DNA from: Pseudonocardia oroxyli
GTDB lineage: Bacteria > Actinomycetota > Actinomycetes > Mycobacteriales > Pseudonocardiaceae
Length of the DNA: 64,000 nt
Assembly (NCBI RefSeq): GCF_900102195.1
Contig: NZ_FNBE01000018.1
Coordinates: 1 to 64,000, forward strand
Direction of reading: 5' to 3'
Under the pieces are notes generated by a model. The model was not told the DNA's origin, did no database searches, and saw only the letters and a list, made by a program, of their open reading frames with translations. Of the stretch, positions 52,256 to 61,591 are shown piece after piece; position 1 is the first letter of the stretch, and each line of letters begins with the position of its first letter. The translations under genes and the position numbers were made by a program.

Positions 52256-52484
52256 GGGCTCCCCCGGTCTGTGCGTTCGTCGGCTCGACGGTGTCGGAGC
52301 GCTCGGCGGGCAGGTGGGCACCGGCTGGGTTCGCGGTCCACAGGACGGGCTCGTAGTCCCATGCCTCGCCGGACCGGTACCGCGGCTTGCGGCTCGCCTT
52401 CCGGCCCACGGTCAGGCCGAAGACGACGAGATAGACCACCGCCGGTATCAGGAGGAAGACCAGCACCGTCTGCACCACGCTCAC
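52242..52484 (-). CDS. ctaJ: aa3-type cytochrome oxidase subunit CtaJ
   Basis: The 80-residue protein has one membrane helix, TVLVFLLIPAVVYLVVFGLTV, followed by RKPRYRSGEAWDYEPVLWTANP. That is the signature of CtaJ, a small accessory subunit of the mycobacterial cytochrome aa3 oxidase in the bcc-aa3 supercomplex. GTG at 52484 is chosen because it gives the standard N-terminus and lies seven bases from a TAGGTT -10 box. The tail is longer than in mycobacteria. DUF5130 follows with a 14-base overlap. Confidence 0.8.
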   Translation of the reverse strand: MSVVQTVLVFLLIPAVVYLVVFGLTVGRKASRKPRYRSGEAWDYEPVLWTANPAGAHLPAERSDTVEPTNAQTGGARGHW

Positions 52485-52491
52485 GGCGCAG

Positions 52492-52497
52492 AACCTA
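52492..52497 (-). promoter_or_regulatory. Leaderless-type -10 box TAGGTT
   Basis: On the reverse strand TAGGTT ends seven bases before the ctaJ GTG at 52484, with no Shine-Dalgarno sequence. Confidence 0.5.
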
Positions 52498-52529
52498 CCA
52501 CTGTGCTCCGACACGCCGTAGAAGGTCGC

Positions 52530-53939
52530 TCACACCCCCGGCTCGCACGGGAAGACGCCGGCCCGCACCGCCGCCGTCAGGTCCGCGTGATCGCGCTCGG
52601 TCTGGTCGGCGTAGGCCCGGGCGAAGCGGCGGATCGCGGTGCGCACCCGCCCGCCCCCGCCGAGGTAGGCCGCGATCATGGAGGCGCCGCTGGTCCGCGC
52701 GTGGCCCTTCGCCAGCAGCAACCCGCAGACGGCGGCGTAGTCCACCAGGCCCGCGGGCTCCATGTGGTCCAGGTCGAACGAGCCCTTCATGTCGCGGAAC
52801 TGGCGCACGTAGTACTGCCGGTTCCCGGCGGTCGTCCAGCCCAGCAGCGGGTCGGACACCGTCTGCAGCGCCTGCTGGTACTCGACGACACGTTGGCCCT
52901 GGTGGTCGTGCAGCGCCGTGTCGCCGTGCACGAACGGGGCGATCACCGACCGGCGGGCCTGCTTGAGCTGCAGGAACAGGACGTCGTCCGGCCCGGAGCC
53001 CTCGCACAGCGCCAGGTAGGCGCGCAGCCCGACCGATCCCACGCCGACCACCTTGTGCGCCACGTCCACCACCCGGTACCCGCCGACCACGCGCGCCCAG
53101 TGCGGCGGCAGCGTCGTGAGGTAGTCGTCGAGGGCGAGGACGAGGCGGTCGTACTGCTCGGGATCCGGCCGGGTGATGAGCGGCGGGTCGGCGACGATCC
53201 GGCGCGAGTCGCCGTCGGTGAAGCGGGGCAGGGCGCGGTCGCTGGTGCGCCGCCGGGCCTTGCGGGCCGCGTCCGCGACGGCCTTGCGGCTGCCCTTGCG
53301 GTCCGCGCGTTCCTCCAGGTCGTCCGCCTCGATGCGCTCGTACGAGCGGGTGAGCAGCGGCTGGGAGGCGAGCCGCGCGAGGTGCCGCCGGTAGGCGTCG
53401 ACACAGCGGGCCACGGCCTCGCCGCACTGCTCCTCGGTGGCGCCGCACTGCCGTCCGGCCACGTGGATGCTCGTCGCGAGCCGGCGCAGATCCCACTCCC
53501 AGGCCCCGGGGTGGGCCTCGTCGAAGTCGTTGAGGTCGAAGACGAGGTCCCGCTCGGGCGAGGCGTAGAAGCCGAAGTTGCCGAGGTGGGCGTCCCCGCA
53601 GATGACGGGTTGGACGCCGGTGGCGGGCAGCGTCGCGAAGTCCGCGGCGTGCAGGTGGGCGGCGCCGCGCAGGAAGGCGAACGGGCTCGCGGACATGCGC
53701 CCGATCCGGACGGGGATGAGCCGCTCCACCCGGCCGGCGTTGGTCAGCCGCACCGACTCGACGGCCCCGATCCGCCGGTTCGCCGGGGTCCACGCCGCCA
53801 GCGCCTCCCGCGGCACCCGGTCCCGCAGCTCCCGCCCGAGCGCCTGCCGGGCCTCCCGGGGCAGCGCGGGCGCCGACAGCAGCGCGAACCCGTCCCGGGC
53901 GGCGGGGTCGAGGGAGGCGAGGACGGTGTGCGGCCGCAT
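52530..53939 (-). CDS. DUF2252 family protein
   Basis: The 469-residue protein shows VERLIPVRIGRMSASPFAFLRGAAHLHAADF, VICGDAHLGNFGFYASPERDLVFDLNDFDE (kinase-like HxDxxxxN and DFD) and FVQLKQAR-like FLQLKQARRS, typical of DUF2252, a family with a protein-kinase-like fold of unknown substrate. ATG at 53939 (MRPHTVLA) is the likely start; an upstream extension lacks support. It is divergent from the lipoprotein gene, with 71 bases between starts. Confidence 0.85.
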   Translation of the reverse strand: MRPHTVLASLDPAARDGFALLSAPALPREARQALGRELRDRVPREALAAWTPANRRIGAVESVRLTNAGRVERLIPVRIGRMSASPFAFLRGAAHLHAADFATLPATGVQPVICGDAHLGNFGFYASPERDLVFDLNDFDEAHPGAWEWDLRRLATSIHVAGRQCGATEEQCGEAVARCVDAYRRHLARLASQPLLTRSYERIEADDLEERADRKGSRKAVADAARKARRRTSDRALPRFTDGDSRRIVADPPLITRPDPEQYDRLVLALDDYLTTLPPHWARVVGGYRVVDVAHKVVGVGSVGLRAYLALCEGSGPDDVLFLQLKQARRSVIAPFVHGDTALHDHQGQRVVEYQQALQTVSDPLLGWTTAGNRQYYVRQFRDMKGSFDLDHMEPAGLVDYAAVCGLLLAKGHARTSGASMIAAYLGGGGRVRTAIRRFARAYADQTERDHADLTAAVRAGVFPCEPGV

Positions 53940-54010
53940 GGGTGCATTCTCCACCCGGCGTGACCCGGCGATCACCAGGCGAGTTGTTCCGCGGGGTGAC
54001 ACGGGGAAGC

Positions 54011-55990
54011 ATGGGGGGCATGGACTTCCGCCGGGCGGCCCTCGGTCTCGTGCTCCTGGCGACCCTCGCCGGGTGTGGGTCGAGCGGGCCGACCGCGCAG
54101 TGCGATCTGGCCTCGACGGCGCTGAACCAGGGCCAGCTCGCCACCGCCGCCGAGCTCTACGCCCGCGCCCAGCGCAGCGGCGAGGGTTCGTGTGCGGACA
54201 CCGGGCTCGACTCGGTCGCGAACCGGTACGCCTCGGCCTTCCGCGAAGCCGCCCGCGGCACGGCGTTGGAGGTGGCGGCGGACAACGCGGGCGCCCAGGC
54301 CGCCTACCAGTCCGCGCTCGCCCTGGACCAGGGCAACCAACCGGCGATCAACGGGCTCACCCGGCTCGGGGTGCCGCAGGAGCAGCGGATCACCTCGCTC
54401 CCGCTGCCCGCCACGCCGCCGTACCCGCAGGCCACGGCCTGGACGGGCTGGCCGATCGTGCTCCCCACCTTCCTGATCGCCCTCGCCGCCCTGGCCTTCG
54501 CCCTGCTGCGTCGTCCCGCACCGGGCGGCTACGGCTCCGACGGCTCTGCCCGCGGTTCCGCATCGGGGCGACCCGCCGGGCGCAGGTCGTGGTGGGGCCG
54601 CGCGAACGACTGGGTCGCGGGTGGGCGGCAGGCCGCGGCGGAGGGGCCGCCGGAGGACGAGGGGTACGCCGCGGACCGGGGCGAGGCGGCGGGGCCCGCG
54701 GAACCGCGCCTCGGCAGTCCCGTCGCGGCACCGCGCCCCTCCCCCGAGCCGCCGACACGACCAGTCCGCCCCGTGACCGGCGAGGACGCCCGCACCGACC
54801 CGATCACGGTCGTCACGCCGCAGGGCCTGGACCTGGGCCGCCGCTCCGACCAGCCCCGGTCCCGGACGGTTCGGCCCCACGACCCGCCCGCGGAGGAGGA
54901 CGACCCCGACCCCGGGGCATCTGTGCCCGGCGACGCTGCTCCGCCGCCCCTCGATGCGTCCGCCGGCCCACCCCGATCGGACGGTGACGCGGCAGCCCAG
55001 GCCGCACCCCCAGGAGACCCGACCCCCACGACGCCCGGGGCGCTCGGAGTCGGTGCGGCGGGGGCCTCGGTGATCGGCCTGGCCGCTGCGCGGGCCGAGT
55101 CCGAGCCGGCCGACCCGCCCGCTCCCTCGTCCGCCGAGCCTCCGACCACCGAGGCGGAGCAGCCCGAGCCCGCCGAGCCGGAGCGACCCGAGCCCACCGC
55201 CGAGCAGCCGGCCCCGCAGCCGTCACCCGCCACGCCGGAGCAGCCCGAGCCCACCGCCGAGCAGCCGTCGCCCTCGGTGCCCCCCACCCCGCACCCGTCG
55301 CCCACCCCACGACCCGACCCCGCGCTCGTCGCGCAGGGGGCGGAGATCGGGCAGCTCCAACGGCTCCTGGACCGCTCCTTCCGGGCGGACGACCGGCCGC
55401 TCCCCCGCCGCTACTTCGCCGCGGCGGAACCCGTGCCGGGCCCCGTCGTGGGCGTGACCCTGGCCGTCTGCGTGGTCGGGCTGTCCGGCTCGGAGCGTCT
55501 GCTGTGCGTGCAACGGCTGGTCGACGCGTCCCCGCCGGACGCCGACTGGGTCCCCGACCCGGACCGGCACCCGGCGGTGGCGGCGGCGGTCGCACGGCGC
55601 GCGGTCGGGTCGATCCGCGACCATGACGAACGCATCTGGGCCACCGACCCCGTCGCCGACGAGCGCGCCCTGCTGCGCCTCGTCGACGCCGCCCGCCCGG
55701 TGTGGACCGACCTGCTGCGGGGCGCCGAACCCCCGGACGGCGGGCCGCTGAACCCCTCGACGTCGCCGGGCTCGGCGATCCTGCAGGGGGCCGTCACGGG
55801 GCGCGGGCCGGTGGCCGACGAGGGGCCGAGTCCCACAGACGTCCGGGTGGTCGCCCTCGTCGGGGCGCTGCTCGTCGAGGGCGCGGTCACGAACGCCCGG
55901 GTCGAGGCGCAGCACCGCGAGATGCCGGCCGTGGCCGCGGCGGAGTCGATCGAGTCCGCGCTCGCCGCGGAGCTCGCCGACCTTCAGTAG
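54011..55990 (+). CDS. Membrane lipoprotein with TPR-like domain and long Pro/Glu-rich region
   Basis: The 659-residue protein begins with a lipoprotein signal, LGLVLLATLAGCGSS (cysteine near 22). A TPR-like helical pair follows (LNQGQLATAAELYARAQRS, then ADNAGAQAAYQSALAL) and then a membrane helix, VLPTFLIALAALAFALL. A disordered stretch of nearly 300 residues rich in Pro, Glu, Asp and Ala contains a repeated PEPTAEQP motif. The last 200 residues form a compact helical domain. GGGGAAG precedes the ATG at 54011. A role in envelope organisation is possible but not shown. Its end overlaps the convergent rmlC gene by seven bases. Confidence 0.65.
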   Translation: MGGMDFRRAALGLVLLATLAGCGSSGPTAQCDLASTALNQGQLATAAELYARAQRSGEGSCADTGLDSVANRYASAFREAARGTALEVAADNAGAQAAYQSALALDQGNQPAINGLTRLGVPQEQRITSLPLPATPPYPQATAWTGWPIVLPTFLIALAALAFALLRRPAPGGYGSDGSARGSASGRPAGRRSWWGRANDWVAGGRQAAAEGPPEDEGYAADRGEAAGPAEPRLGSPVAAPRPSPEPPTRPVRPVTGEDARTDPITVVTPQGLDLGRRSDQPRSRTVRPHDPPAEEDDPDPGASVPGDAAPPPLDASAGPPRSDGDAAAQAAPPGDPTPTTPGALGVGAAGASVIGLAAARAESEPADPPAPSSAEPPTTEAEQPEPAEPERPEPTAEQPAPQPSPATPEQPEPTAEQPSPSVPPTPHPSPTPRPDPALVAQGAEIGQLQRLLDRSFRADDRPLPRRYFAAAEPVPGPVVGVTLAVCVVGLSGSERLLCVQRLVDASPPDADWVPDPDRHPAVAAAVARRAVGSIRDHDERIWATDPVADERALLRLVDAARPVWTDLLRGAEPPDGGPLNPSTSPGSAILQGAVTGRGPVADEGPSPTDVRVVALVGALLVEGAVTNARVEAQHREMPAVAAAESIESALAAELADLQ

Positions 55991-56547
55991 CGGGGCAGCA
56001 GGCCCTGGTCGCGGGCCTCGGCCAGGGTCGGGGCGTCCCGGTCCTTGTCGGAGAGGATCAGCTCCAGGTCCGCGGGCCACGGCAGTCCCAGCGCGGGGTC
56101 CAGCGGCGAGATCCCGTGCTCGGCCTTGGGGTTGTACGGCGTGGAGCACAGGTAGGCCATCACCGTCGGCTCCGCCAGGGCGACGAACGCGTGCCCCAGC
56201 CCCTCGGTGAGATAGACCGCGTTCATCCGCTCCGAGTCGAGCTCCACGGCCTCCCACCGCCCGAAGGTCGGCGATCCCACCCGGACGTCGACGATGACGT
56301 CGAGCAGCCGACCCGACGGGCAGTACACGTACTTCGCCTGCCCGGGCGGCACGTCCGCGAAGTGCACCCCCCGCACCACACCGCGCGCGCTGCGCGAGTG
56401 GTTGGTCTGCTGCGTGGTCAGCTCGAAGCCGAGCGCCTCCCGGAACACCGGGCCCTGGTAGGGCGCCACGAACACGCCCCGGCTGTCCGGGAAGACCGTC
56501 GGCTCGAACGCCCACGCCCCGGAGATCGACAGCTCGCGGTACTTCAC
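55984..56547 (-). CDS. rmlC: dTDP-4-dehydrorhamnose 3,5-epimerase
   Basis: The 187-residue protein shows RmlC features: PDSRGVFVAPYQGPVFREALGF, TTQQTNHSRSARGVVRGVHFADVPPGQAKYVYCPSGRLLDVIVDVRVGSP and YLTEGLGHAFVALAEP, with the catalytic His in VRGVHF and the Tyr in YLCSTPYNP. It epimerises dTDP-4-keto-6-deoxyglucose at C3 and C5. GTG at 56547 overlaps the rmlB stop (GTGA), so both are translated together. Confidence 0.93.
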   Translation of the reverse strand: MKYRELSISGAWAFEPTVFPDSRGVFVAPYQGPVFREALGFELTTQQTNHSRSARGVVRGVHFADVPPGQAKYVYCPSGRLLDVIVDVRVGSPTFGRWEAVELDSERMNAVYLTEGLGHAFVALAEPTVMAYLCSTPYNPKAEHGISPLDPALGLPWPADLELILSDKDRDAPTLAEARDQGLLPRY

Positions 56548-57524
56548 GCCGAGACCCCCGACTTGATCGGCTCCCACCACGGACGGTTGTCCCGGTACCA
56601 GGCCACCGTCTCCGCCAACCCCTCGTCGAACGAGTGCCGCGGCGCGTACCCCAGCTCCGCGTTGATCTTCGACCAGTCCACCGAGTACCGCCGGTCGTGC
56701 CCCTTGCGGTCCGCCACCCGCTCGATCATGTCCTCGCCCGCACCCACCGCCGCCAACAACCGGTGGGTCAGGTCGTGGTTCGTCAGCTCGGTGCCGCCGC
56801 CGATGTTGTAGATCTCCCCCGCCCGGCCACCCCCGGCGACCAGCGCGATCCCCCGACAGTGGTCGTCGACGTGCAGCCAGTCCCGCACGTTGAGCCCGTC
56901 GCCGTAGAGCGGGACCCGCCGCCCGTCGAGCAGGTTGGTCACGAACAACGGAATGACCTTCTCCGGGAACTGGTACGGCCCGTAGTTGTTCGAACACCGC
57001 GTGATCGACACGTCCAGCCCGTGCGTGCGGAAGTAGCTGCGCGCCAACAGGTCCGACCCCGCCTTCGACGCCGAGTACGGCGAGTTCGGCAACAACGGGT
57101 CCGTCTCCGGCCACGACCCCTCCGAGATCGAGCCGTACACCTCGTCCGTCGAGACGTGCACGAACTTGCCCACCCCCGCGTCCAGCGCGGCCTGCAACAT
57201 CACCTGCGTGCCCACCACGTTGGTCGACACGAAGTCCGCCGCCCCCGTGATCGAGCGGTCCACGTGCGACTCCGCCGCGAAATGCACCACCACATCCACC
57301 CCGGCCACCGCCCCCGCGACGGCCTCGGGGTCCCGGATGTCCCCCACCACGAGATCCACGCCTGAGTCAGACAGGTACCCGGCCAGGTTCTCCCGCCGCC
57401 CCGCATAGGTGAGCAGGTCCAGCACCCGCACGTCCCCGCTCAAGGCCGGATACGCCCCGTCGACCAGGGACCGCACGAAATGCGAGCCGATGAAACCCGC
57501 CCCACCCGTCACCAGTACGTGCAC
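56544..57524 (-). CDS. rmlB: dTDP-glucose 4,6-dehydratase
   Basis: The 326-residue protein is an extended SDR with VLVTGGAGFIGSHFVRSL (NAD loop), HFAAESHVDRSI, HVSTDEVYGS (active Ser/Thr-Asp-Glu), YSASKAG (catalytic Tyr and Lys) and NNYGPYQFPEKVIPL. These match RmlB. GTG at 57524 is the start, with a leaderless-type -10 box six bases upstream. It is divergent from rmlD, with 24 bases between start codons. Confidence 0.95.
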   Translation of the reverse strand: MHVLVTGGAGFIGSHFVRSLVDGAYPALSGDVRVLDLLTYAGRRENLAGYLSDSGVDLVVGDIRDPEAVAGAVAGVDVVVHFAAESHVDRSITGAADFVSTNVVGTQVMLQAALDAGVGKFVHVSTDEVYGSISEGSWPETDPLLPNSPYSASKAGSDLLARSYFRTHGLDVSITRCSNNYGPYQFPEKVIPLFVTNLLDGRRVPLYGDGLNVRDWLHVDDHCRGIALVAGGGRAGEIYNIGGGTELTNHDLTHRLLAAVGAGEDMIERVADRKGHDRRYSVDWSKINAELGYAPRHSFDEGLAETVAWYRDNRPWWEPIKSGVSA

Positions 57525-57530
57525 GCCGCG

Positions 57531-57536
57531 AGGGTA
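57531..57536 (-). promoter_or_regulatory. Leaderless-type -10 box TACCCT for rmlB
   Basis: On the reverse strand TACCCT ends six bases before the rmlB GTG at 57524. The rmlD start lies 13 bases from this box on the other strand, so the two promoters overlap. Confidence 0.5.
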
Positions 57537-57548
57537 ACGACTGCAAGG

Positions 57549-58367
57549 ATGAGGCCCGTGCCCGCGCTCATCCTCGGTGCCGGCGGCCAGCTCGGCCGCG
57601 CCCTGTCCGCCGCCCTCCCCGCCGCGACCGCGCTGACCCGCGCCGAGTTCGACCTGGCCGATCCCCGCGACCTCGACTGGTCCGCCTACGACACGGTCGT
57701 CAACGCGGCCGCCTACACGGCGGTCGACCGGGCCGAGCGGGACCGCGCCGCGGCCTGGGCGGTGAACGCCGTCGGCCCGGCCACGCTGGCCCGGCTCGCC
57801 GAGCGGCACGGCTTCCGGCTCGTCCACGTCTCCTCCGAGTACGTGTTCGACGGCACCCACGACGGTCCGATCCCGGAGAGCGCGCCGTTCTCACCGCTGT
57901 CCGCCTACGGCGCGTCGAAGGCGGCGGGCGACGTGGCCGTCGGCCCGGGCCACTGGATCGTCCGGCCCACCTGGGTGATCGGCGACGGCGCCAACTTCGC
58001 CCGCACCATGCGCAGCCTCGCCGAGCGCGGGATCTCCCCCACCGTCGTGGCGGACCAGATCGGGCGGCCCACCCTGGCGTCGGACCTCGCGGCGGGCATC
58101 CTCGCCCTGCTCGACGCCGAGCCGGGCACCTACCAGCTCACCAACTCGGGCGACCCGGTGAGCTGGGCGGAGGTGGCACGTGTGGTGTTCTCCCTCTCGT
58201 CTCGGGCGCCCGAGGACGTCACCGACACGACCACCGCGGAGTACTTCGCCGACAAGCCCGAGGCGGCCCCGCGGCCGTTGAACTCGGTGCTGGACCTGAC
58301 CAAGGCCGAGAAGGTGGGCGTCACGCTGCCGGACTGGCGCGACTCCCTCGAGAGGTATCTCGCATGA
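57549..58367 (+). CDS. rmlD: dTDP-4-dehydrorhamnose reductase
   Basis: The 272-residue protein is a short SDR with LILGAGGQLGRALSAALP, VVNAAAYTAVDRAERDRAAAWAVNAVGP, VHVSSEYVFDGTHDGPIPE, YGASKAAGD and FADKPEAAPRPLNSVLDLTKAEKVG, all typical of RmlD. It reduces the 4-keto sugar to dTDP-L-rhamnose with NADPH. ATG at 57549 is used; GTG at 57558 is an alternative. The stop overlaps the rmlA start (ATGA). Confidence 0.93.
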   Translation: MRPVPALILGAGGQLGRALSAALPAATALTRAEFDLADPRDLDWSAYDTVVNAAAYTAVDRAERDRAAAWAVNAVGPATLARLAERHGFRLVHVSSEYVFDGTHDGPIPESAPFSPLSAYGASKAAGDVAVGPGHWIVRPTWVIGDGANFARTMRSLAERGISPTVVADQIGRPTLASDLAAGILALLDAEPGTYQLTNSGDPVSWAEVARVVFSLSSRAPEDVTDTTTAEYFADKPEAAPRPLNSVLDLTKAEKVGVTLPDWRDSLERYLA

Positions 58368-59281
58368 AAGGCATCGTCCTCGCGGGCGGCACCGGCACCC
58401 GACTGCACCCCATCACCCGGGGCGTCTCCAAGCAGCTGCTCCCGGTCTACGACAAGCCGATGATCTACTACCCGCTCTCGACCCTGATGCTGGCAGGGAT
58501 CCGGGACATCCTGGTGATCACCACCCCCGAGGACGCGCCGATGTTCCACCGCCTCCTGGGCGACGGCGGCGAGTTCGGCCTGAACCTGTCCTACGCCACC
58601 CAGGCCGCGCCGAACGGCATCGCCGAGGCCTTCCTCATCGGCGAGCAGCACATCGACGGCGACTCGACGGCGCTGGTCCTGGGCGACAACATCTTCCACG
58701 GCCCCGGCTTCTCCGGGATGCTCCGGGACGCCCGCGCCGGCCTCGGCGGTGCGCACGGCCACGGCCACGGACACGGCCACGAGGGCGACGGCTGCGTCCT
58801 CTTCGGCTACCCGGTGAAGGACCCCGAGCGCTACGGCGTCGGCGAGGCGGACGCCACCGGCCGCCTGATCTCCATCGAGGAGAAGCCCGCCAAGCCCCGC
58901 TCCGACCGCGCCATCACCGGCCTCTACCTCTACGACGGCACCGCGGTCGAACGCGCCAAGGCCCTCACCCCGTCCACCCGGGGCGAGCTGGAGATCACCG
59001 ACCTCAACCGCGCCTACATGGACGAGGGCCGCGCCCGCCTCGTCGACCTCGGCCGCGGCTTCGCCTGGCTGGACACCGGCACCCACGAGTCCCTGCAGGA
59101 GGCGGGCCAGTACGTGCAGATCCTGGAGAACCGCCAGGGCATCCGCATCGCGTGCCTCGAGGAGGTGGCGCTGCGGATGGGCTTCATCGACGCCGAGGCC
59201 TGCTACTCCCTCGGGGAGAAGCAGGGGAAGAACGGGTACGGGGAGTACGTGATGGCGGTGGCCCAGGCCTTCACCGGGTGA
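58364..59281 (+). CDS. rmlA: Glucose-1-phosphate thymidylyltransferase with His-rich insertion
   Basis: The 305-residue protein has the nucleotidyltransferase signature GIVLAGGTGTRLHPITRGVSKQLLPVYDKPMIYYPLSTL, LVLGDNIFHGPGFS, IEEKPAKPRSDRAITGLYLY and DTGTHESLQEAGQYV. It converts glucose-1-phosphate and dTTP to dTDP-glucose. A GGAHGHGHGHGHEGDG insertion of about 15 residues (about residues 127-142) replaces a short loop of the usual enzyme and could bind metal. It is co-translated with rmlD through a four-base overlap. Confidence 0.95.
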   Translation: MKGIVLAGGTGTRLHPITRGVSKQLLPVYDKPMIYYPLSTLMLAGIRDILVITTPEDAPMFHRLLGDGGEFGLNLSYATQAAPNGIAEAFLIGEQHIDGDSTALVLGDNIFHGPGFSGMLRDARAGLGGAHGHGHGHGHEGDGCVLFGYPVKDPERYGVGEADATGRLISIEEKPAKPRSDRAITGLYLYDGTAVERAKALTPSTRGELEITDLNRAYMDEGRARLVDLGRGFAWLDTGTHESLQEAGQYVQILENRQGIRIACLEEVALRMGFIDAEACYSLGEKQGKNGYGEYVMAVAQAFTG

Positions 59282-59288
59282 TCGCAAG

Positions 59289-60053
59289 TCATTGCTGCAC
59301 CGGGCTCGTGGTCACGACCGTCTTCCACGGTCCGTCCGGCACGCCCACATCATCGACGAACCGCCAGCTCACCCGGTCGTCCTGGCCGTTGAGGTCCGCG
59401 AATCCGAGACACCCGTTGAGCGCGGGGGAGACGTCCATGCCTGCGCCGTTGTAGCGGGCGTTCTGGGGCCGCGCGTCGTCGGCTCCGAAGACGTAGACGT
59501 GATCGGCGTACTGCCCGGGACCCGCGTCCTGAACCTGCCCGAAGCAGGTCACCCCGTCCTTGGTGAGCTGTACCCACCGGTTCTTCATGTAGCTGAACCG
59601 ACGGTCGTCGGCCCGGCCCGCGTAGCCGGGGTCCCCGGCCCACGGGACGACGTCGGCGCGCATGGCGAAGGCGTCGGGGTCGTTCAGGTCGTCGAAGGGT
59701 AGGTCGAGGTAGAACGGGTTCTCCCGCGGCGTCATCACCGTCGGGAAGAAACCGTTCGCCACGGTGCGCCTCTCGGTCTCGCACCGTCCGTCGACAACGA
59801 CCCCGTCACATCCGCCGTAGGACTTGAGCCAGTGGCTGTCGTATGCCGACAGTTCCTGGCTGCCGTCTGCGGCTTGCGGGTCGAAGATCTCCCCGACCCA
59901 GAACGTCGTGGCGACGACGTCGGTGTGCACCGGGTAGACCCGACCCGGGGGCAGAGGCACGCCGTCGGGCACCGGCGCGGGCGCGCATGCGAGAAGGACC
60001 AGGCAAAGGACAGGCAACCGGCGGTAGAGCGACCTCGACGGCGACCACGACAT
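59289..60053 (-). CDS. Secreted lipoprotein of unknown function
   Basis: The 254-residue protein has a signal peptide with lipobox LPVLCLVLLAC. The mature part carries DVVATTFWVGEIFDPQAADGSQ, YDSHWLKSYGGCDG and FGADDARPQNARYNGAGMDVSPALNGCLGF, with five cysteines suited to disulfides outside the cell. No family is recognised with confidence. It is convergent with rmlA and divergent from the glycosyltransferase gene, so it may be part of the same surface-polysaccharide region. Confidence 0.65.
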   Translation of the reverse strand: MSWSPSRSLYRRLPVLCLVLLACAPAPVPDGVPLPPGRVYPVHTDVVATTFWVGEIFDPQAADGSQELSAYDSHWLKSYGGCDGVVVDGRCETERRTVANGFFPTVMTPRENPFYLDLPFDDLNDPDAFAMRADVVPWAGDPGYAGRADDRRFSYMKNRWVQLTKDGVTCFGQVQDAGPGQYADHVYVFGADDARPQNARYNGAGMDVSPALNGCLGFADLNGQDDRVSWRFVDDVGVPDGPWKTVVTTSPVQQ

Positions 60054-60202
60054 GTCCCGGAAGCCTGCCGGCGCGCTCGGGGCGGGACAAGAACCGCCGG
60101 CCACGGCCCGCAGGCGGGGTAACGGCACCCCCGGTGGGACCGACAGCAGGAAGGGCGCCGTGGCTCGTGGGGCGGCCCTGACCGTACGACGAAGGATGGT
60201 CG

Positions 60203-61591
60203 ATGCCGTCAATGCCGACCTGGCTCCTGGTGCTGCTCATCATGGGCGTGAACCTCACTCTGTGGGGCGGGCTCGGGATCGTGCGGCTGCTCGACGAGGC
60301 TCACGTGCGCGTCCGGCTCGGCAGGCGTGCGAGCACCGGCTGGGGTGACTCGGAGGAACCCCGCAAACTGCTGCCCCGTCGTGGTGGGGGCATCGGTGCC
60401 GCCGACATCGCCGTCCTCGTGCCCGCCCACAACGAGTCAGCGGTGATCGGTGCGGCGCTCGAGTCGTTGCGTGCGCATTTCCCGGCCACCAACATCCACG
60501 TGGTGTCGGACAACTCCTCCGACGACACCGAGGAGATCGCCCGGTCCTACGGCGCCCGGGTCGTCGCGACCCCCTCCGGACGTGGCAAGGCGGGCGCCCT
60601 CGCGTTCGGCGTGGAGCACTTCGGGCTGCTCGACGCGTTCGAAGCCGTGATGATCATCGACGCGGACACCCGGTTGACCGAGGGCTATCTCCACGCCGCG
60701 CTCCCCCTCCTCGACGATCCGGACGTGGCAGTCGTCGCGGGATGCGCCGAGACCGACTGGGAGACCACGAAGACCTTCAGCCCCGGCCGCATCGTGATCG
60801 CGCACCGGTCCAGGCTCTATGCAGTGGTTCAACGGTTCGTGAAGTACGGCCAGGCCGGTCGACTTGTGAACGCGGTCCAGATCGTGCCCGGATTCGCCTC
60901 GATCTACCGGACCCGGGCACTGCGGCACATCCGGGTCGACCCCCCCGGGGTCGCCATCGAGGACTTCCACATGACGTTCGAGATCTACCGGCAGCGGCTC
61001 GGCCGGGTGGGGTTCTCCACCCGGGCCGTCGCCCGCACCCAGGACCCCGACTCGTTGCGCGACTACATCAAGCAGACCCGGCGATGGAGCCTGGGCTTCT
61101 GGCAGACGGTCCGACGCTACCGGGGCAGGCCGGACGTGTTCGCCTGGGGCGTCGCCGTCCTGATCGTGGAGCTGGTGATCTCCAGCGTCATCATGCTCGC
61201 CACCGGGCTCGGTGCCTTGTTCCTCCTGCTCGCCGAGGCGGCGCCGAGCCTGGACCTCATCGCGCCGTTCTTCGACCTGCACAGCTGGGTGGTGGCGCAC
61301 TTCTCCCTCACGGTGTTCGCGATGGGCATCCTCCTGCCCGACCTGATCCTGACCGTGGTGGTGGCCGCAGTCGAGCGGCGGGCGCTCTACCTGCTCTACG
61401 CGCTGTTCTTCCTGCCCATGCGCATGATCGACTCGGCCGTCATCCTGTGGGCCCTGGGCGCGTCCTGGCTCACCCGCTCCAGCGGGGTGTGGACCAGCCC
61501 GACCCGGCGCGCCACGCCGCCGGGCTCCGTCGTTGCGACTGCCGTCCCCGCGCCGCGGGCACCGACCGAGATTCAGGTCGGCAAGGCGTGA
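60203..61591 (+). CDS. Processive family 2 glycosyltransferase (poly-GlcNAc/chitin synthase-like)
   Basis: The 462-residue protein has a membrane helix at residues 6-27 and a GT-A domain. The domain contains VLVPAHNESAVIGAAL, HVVSDNSSDDTEEIA, VMIIDADTRLTEG (DxD), VAIEDFHMTFEIYR (catalytic ED) and KQTRRWSLGF (the QxxRW-type acceptor motif of processive enzymes). Three or four C-terminal helices form the export channel. This is the NodC/PgaC/hyaluronan-synthase layout, so a beta-linked amino-sugar polymer is likely. GAAGGA precedes the ATG at 60203. The deacetylase gene overlaps its stop by four bases. Confidence 0.9.
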   Translation: MPSMPTWLLVLLIMGVNLTLWGGLGIVRLLDEAHVRVRLGRRASTGWGDSEEPRKLLPRRGGGIGAADIAVLVPAHNESAVIGAALESLRAHFPATNIHVVSDNSSDDTEEIARSYGARVVATPSGRGKAGALAFGVEHFGLLDAFEAVMIIDADTRLTEGYLHAALPLLDDPDVAVVAGCAETDWETTKTFSPGRIVIAHRSRLYAVVQRFVKYGQAGRLVNAVQIVPGFASIYRTRALRHIRVDPPGVAIEDFHMTFEIYRQRLGRVGFSTRAVARTQDPDSLRDYIKQTRRWSLGFWQTVRRYRGRPDVFAWGVAVLIVELVISSVIMLATGLGALFLLLAEAAPSLDLIAPFFDLHSWVVAHFSLTVFAMGILLPDLILTVVVAAVERRALYLLYALFFLPMRMIDSAVILWALGASWLTRSSGVWTSPTRRATPPGSVVATAVPAPRAPTEIQVGKA

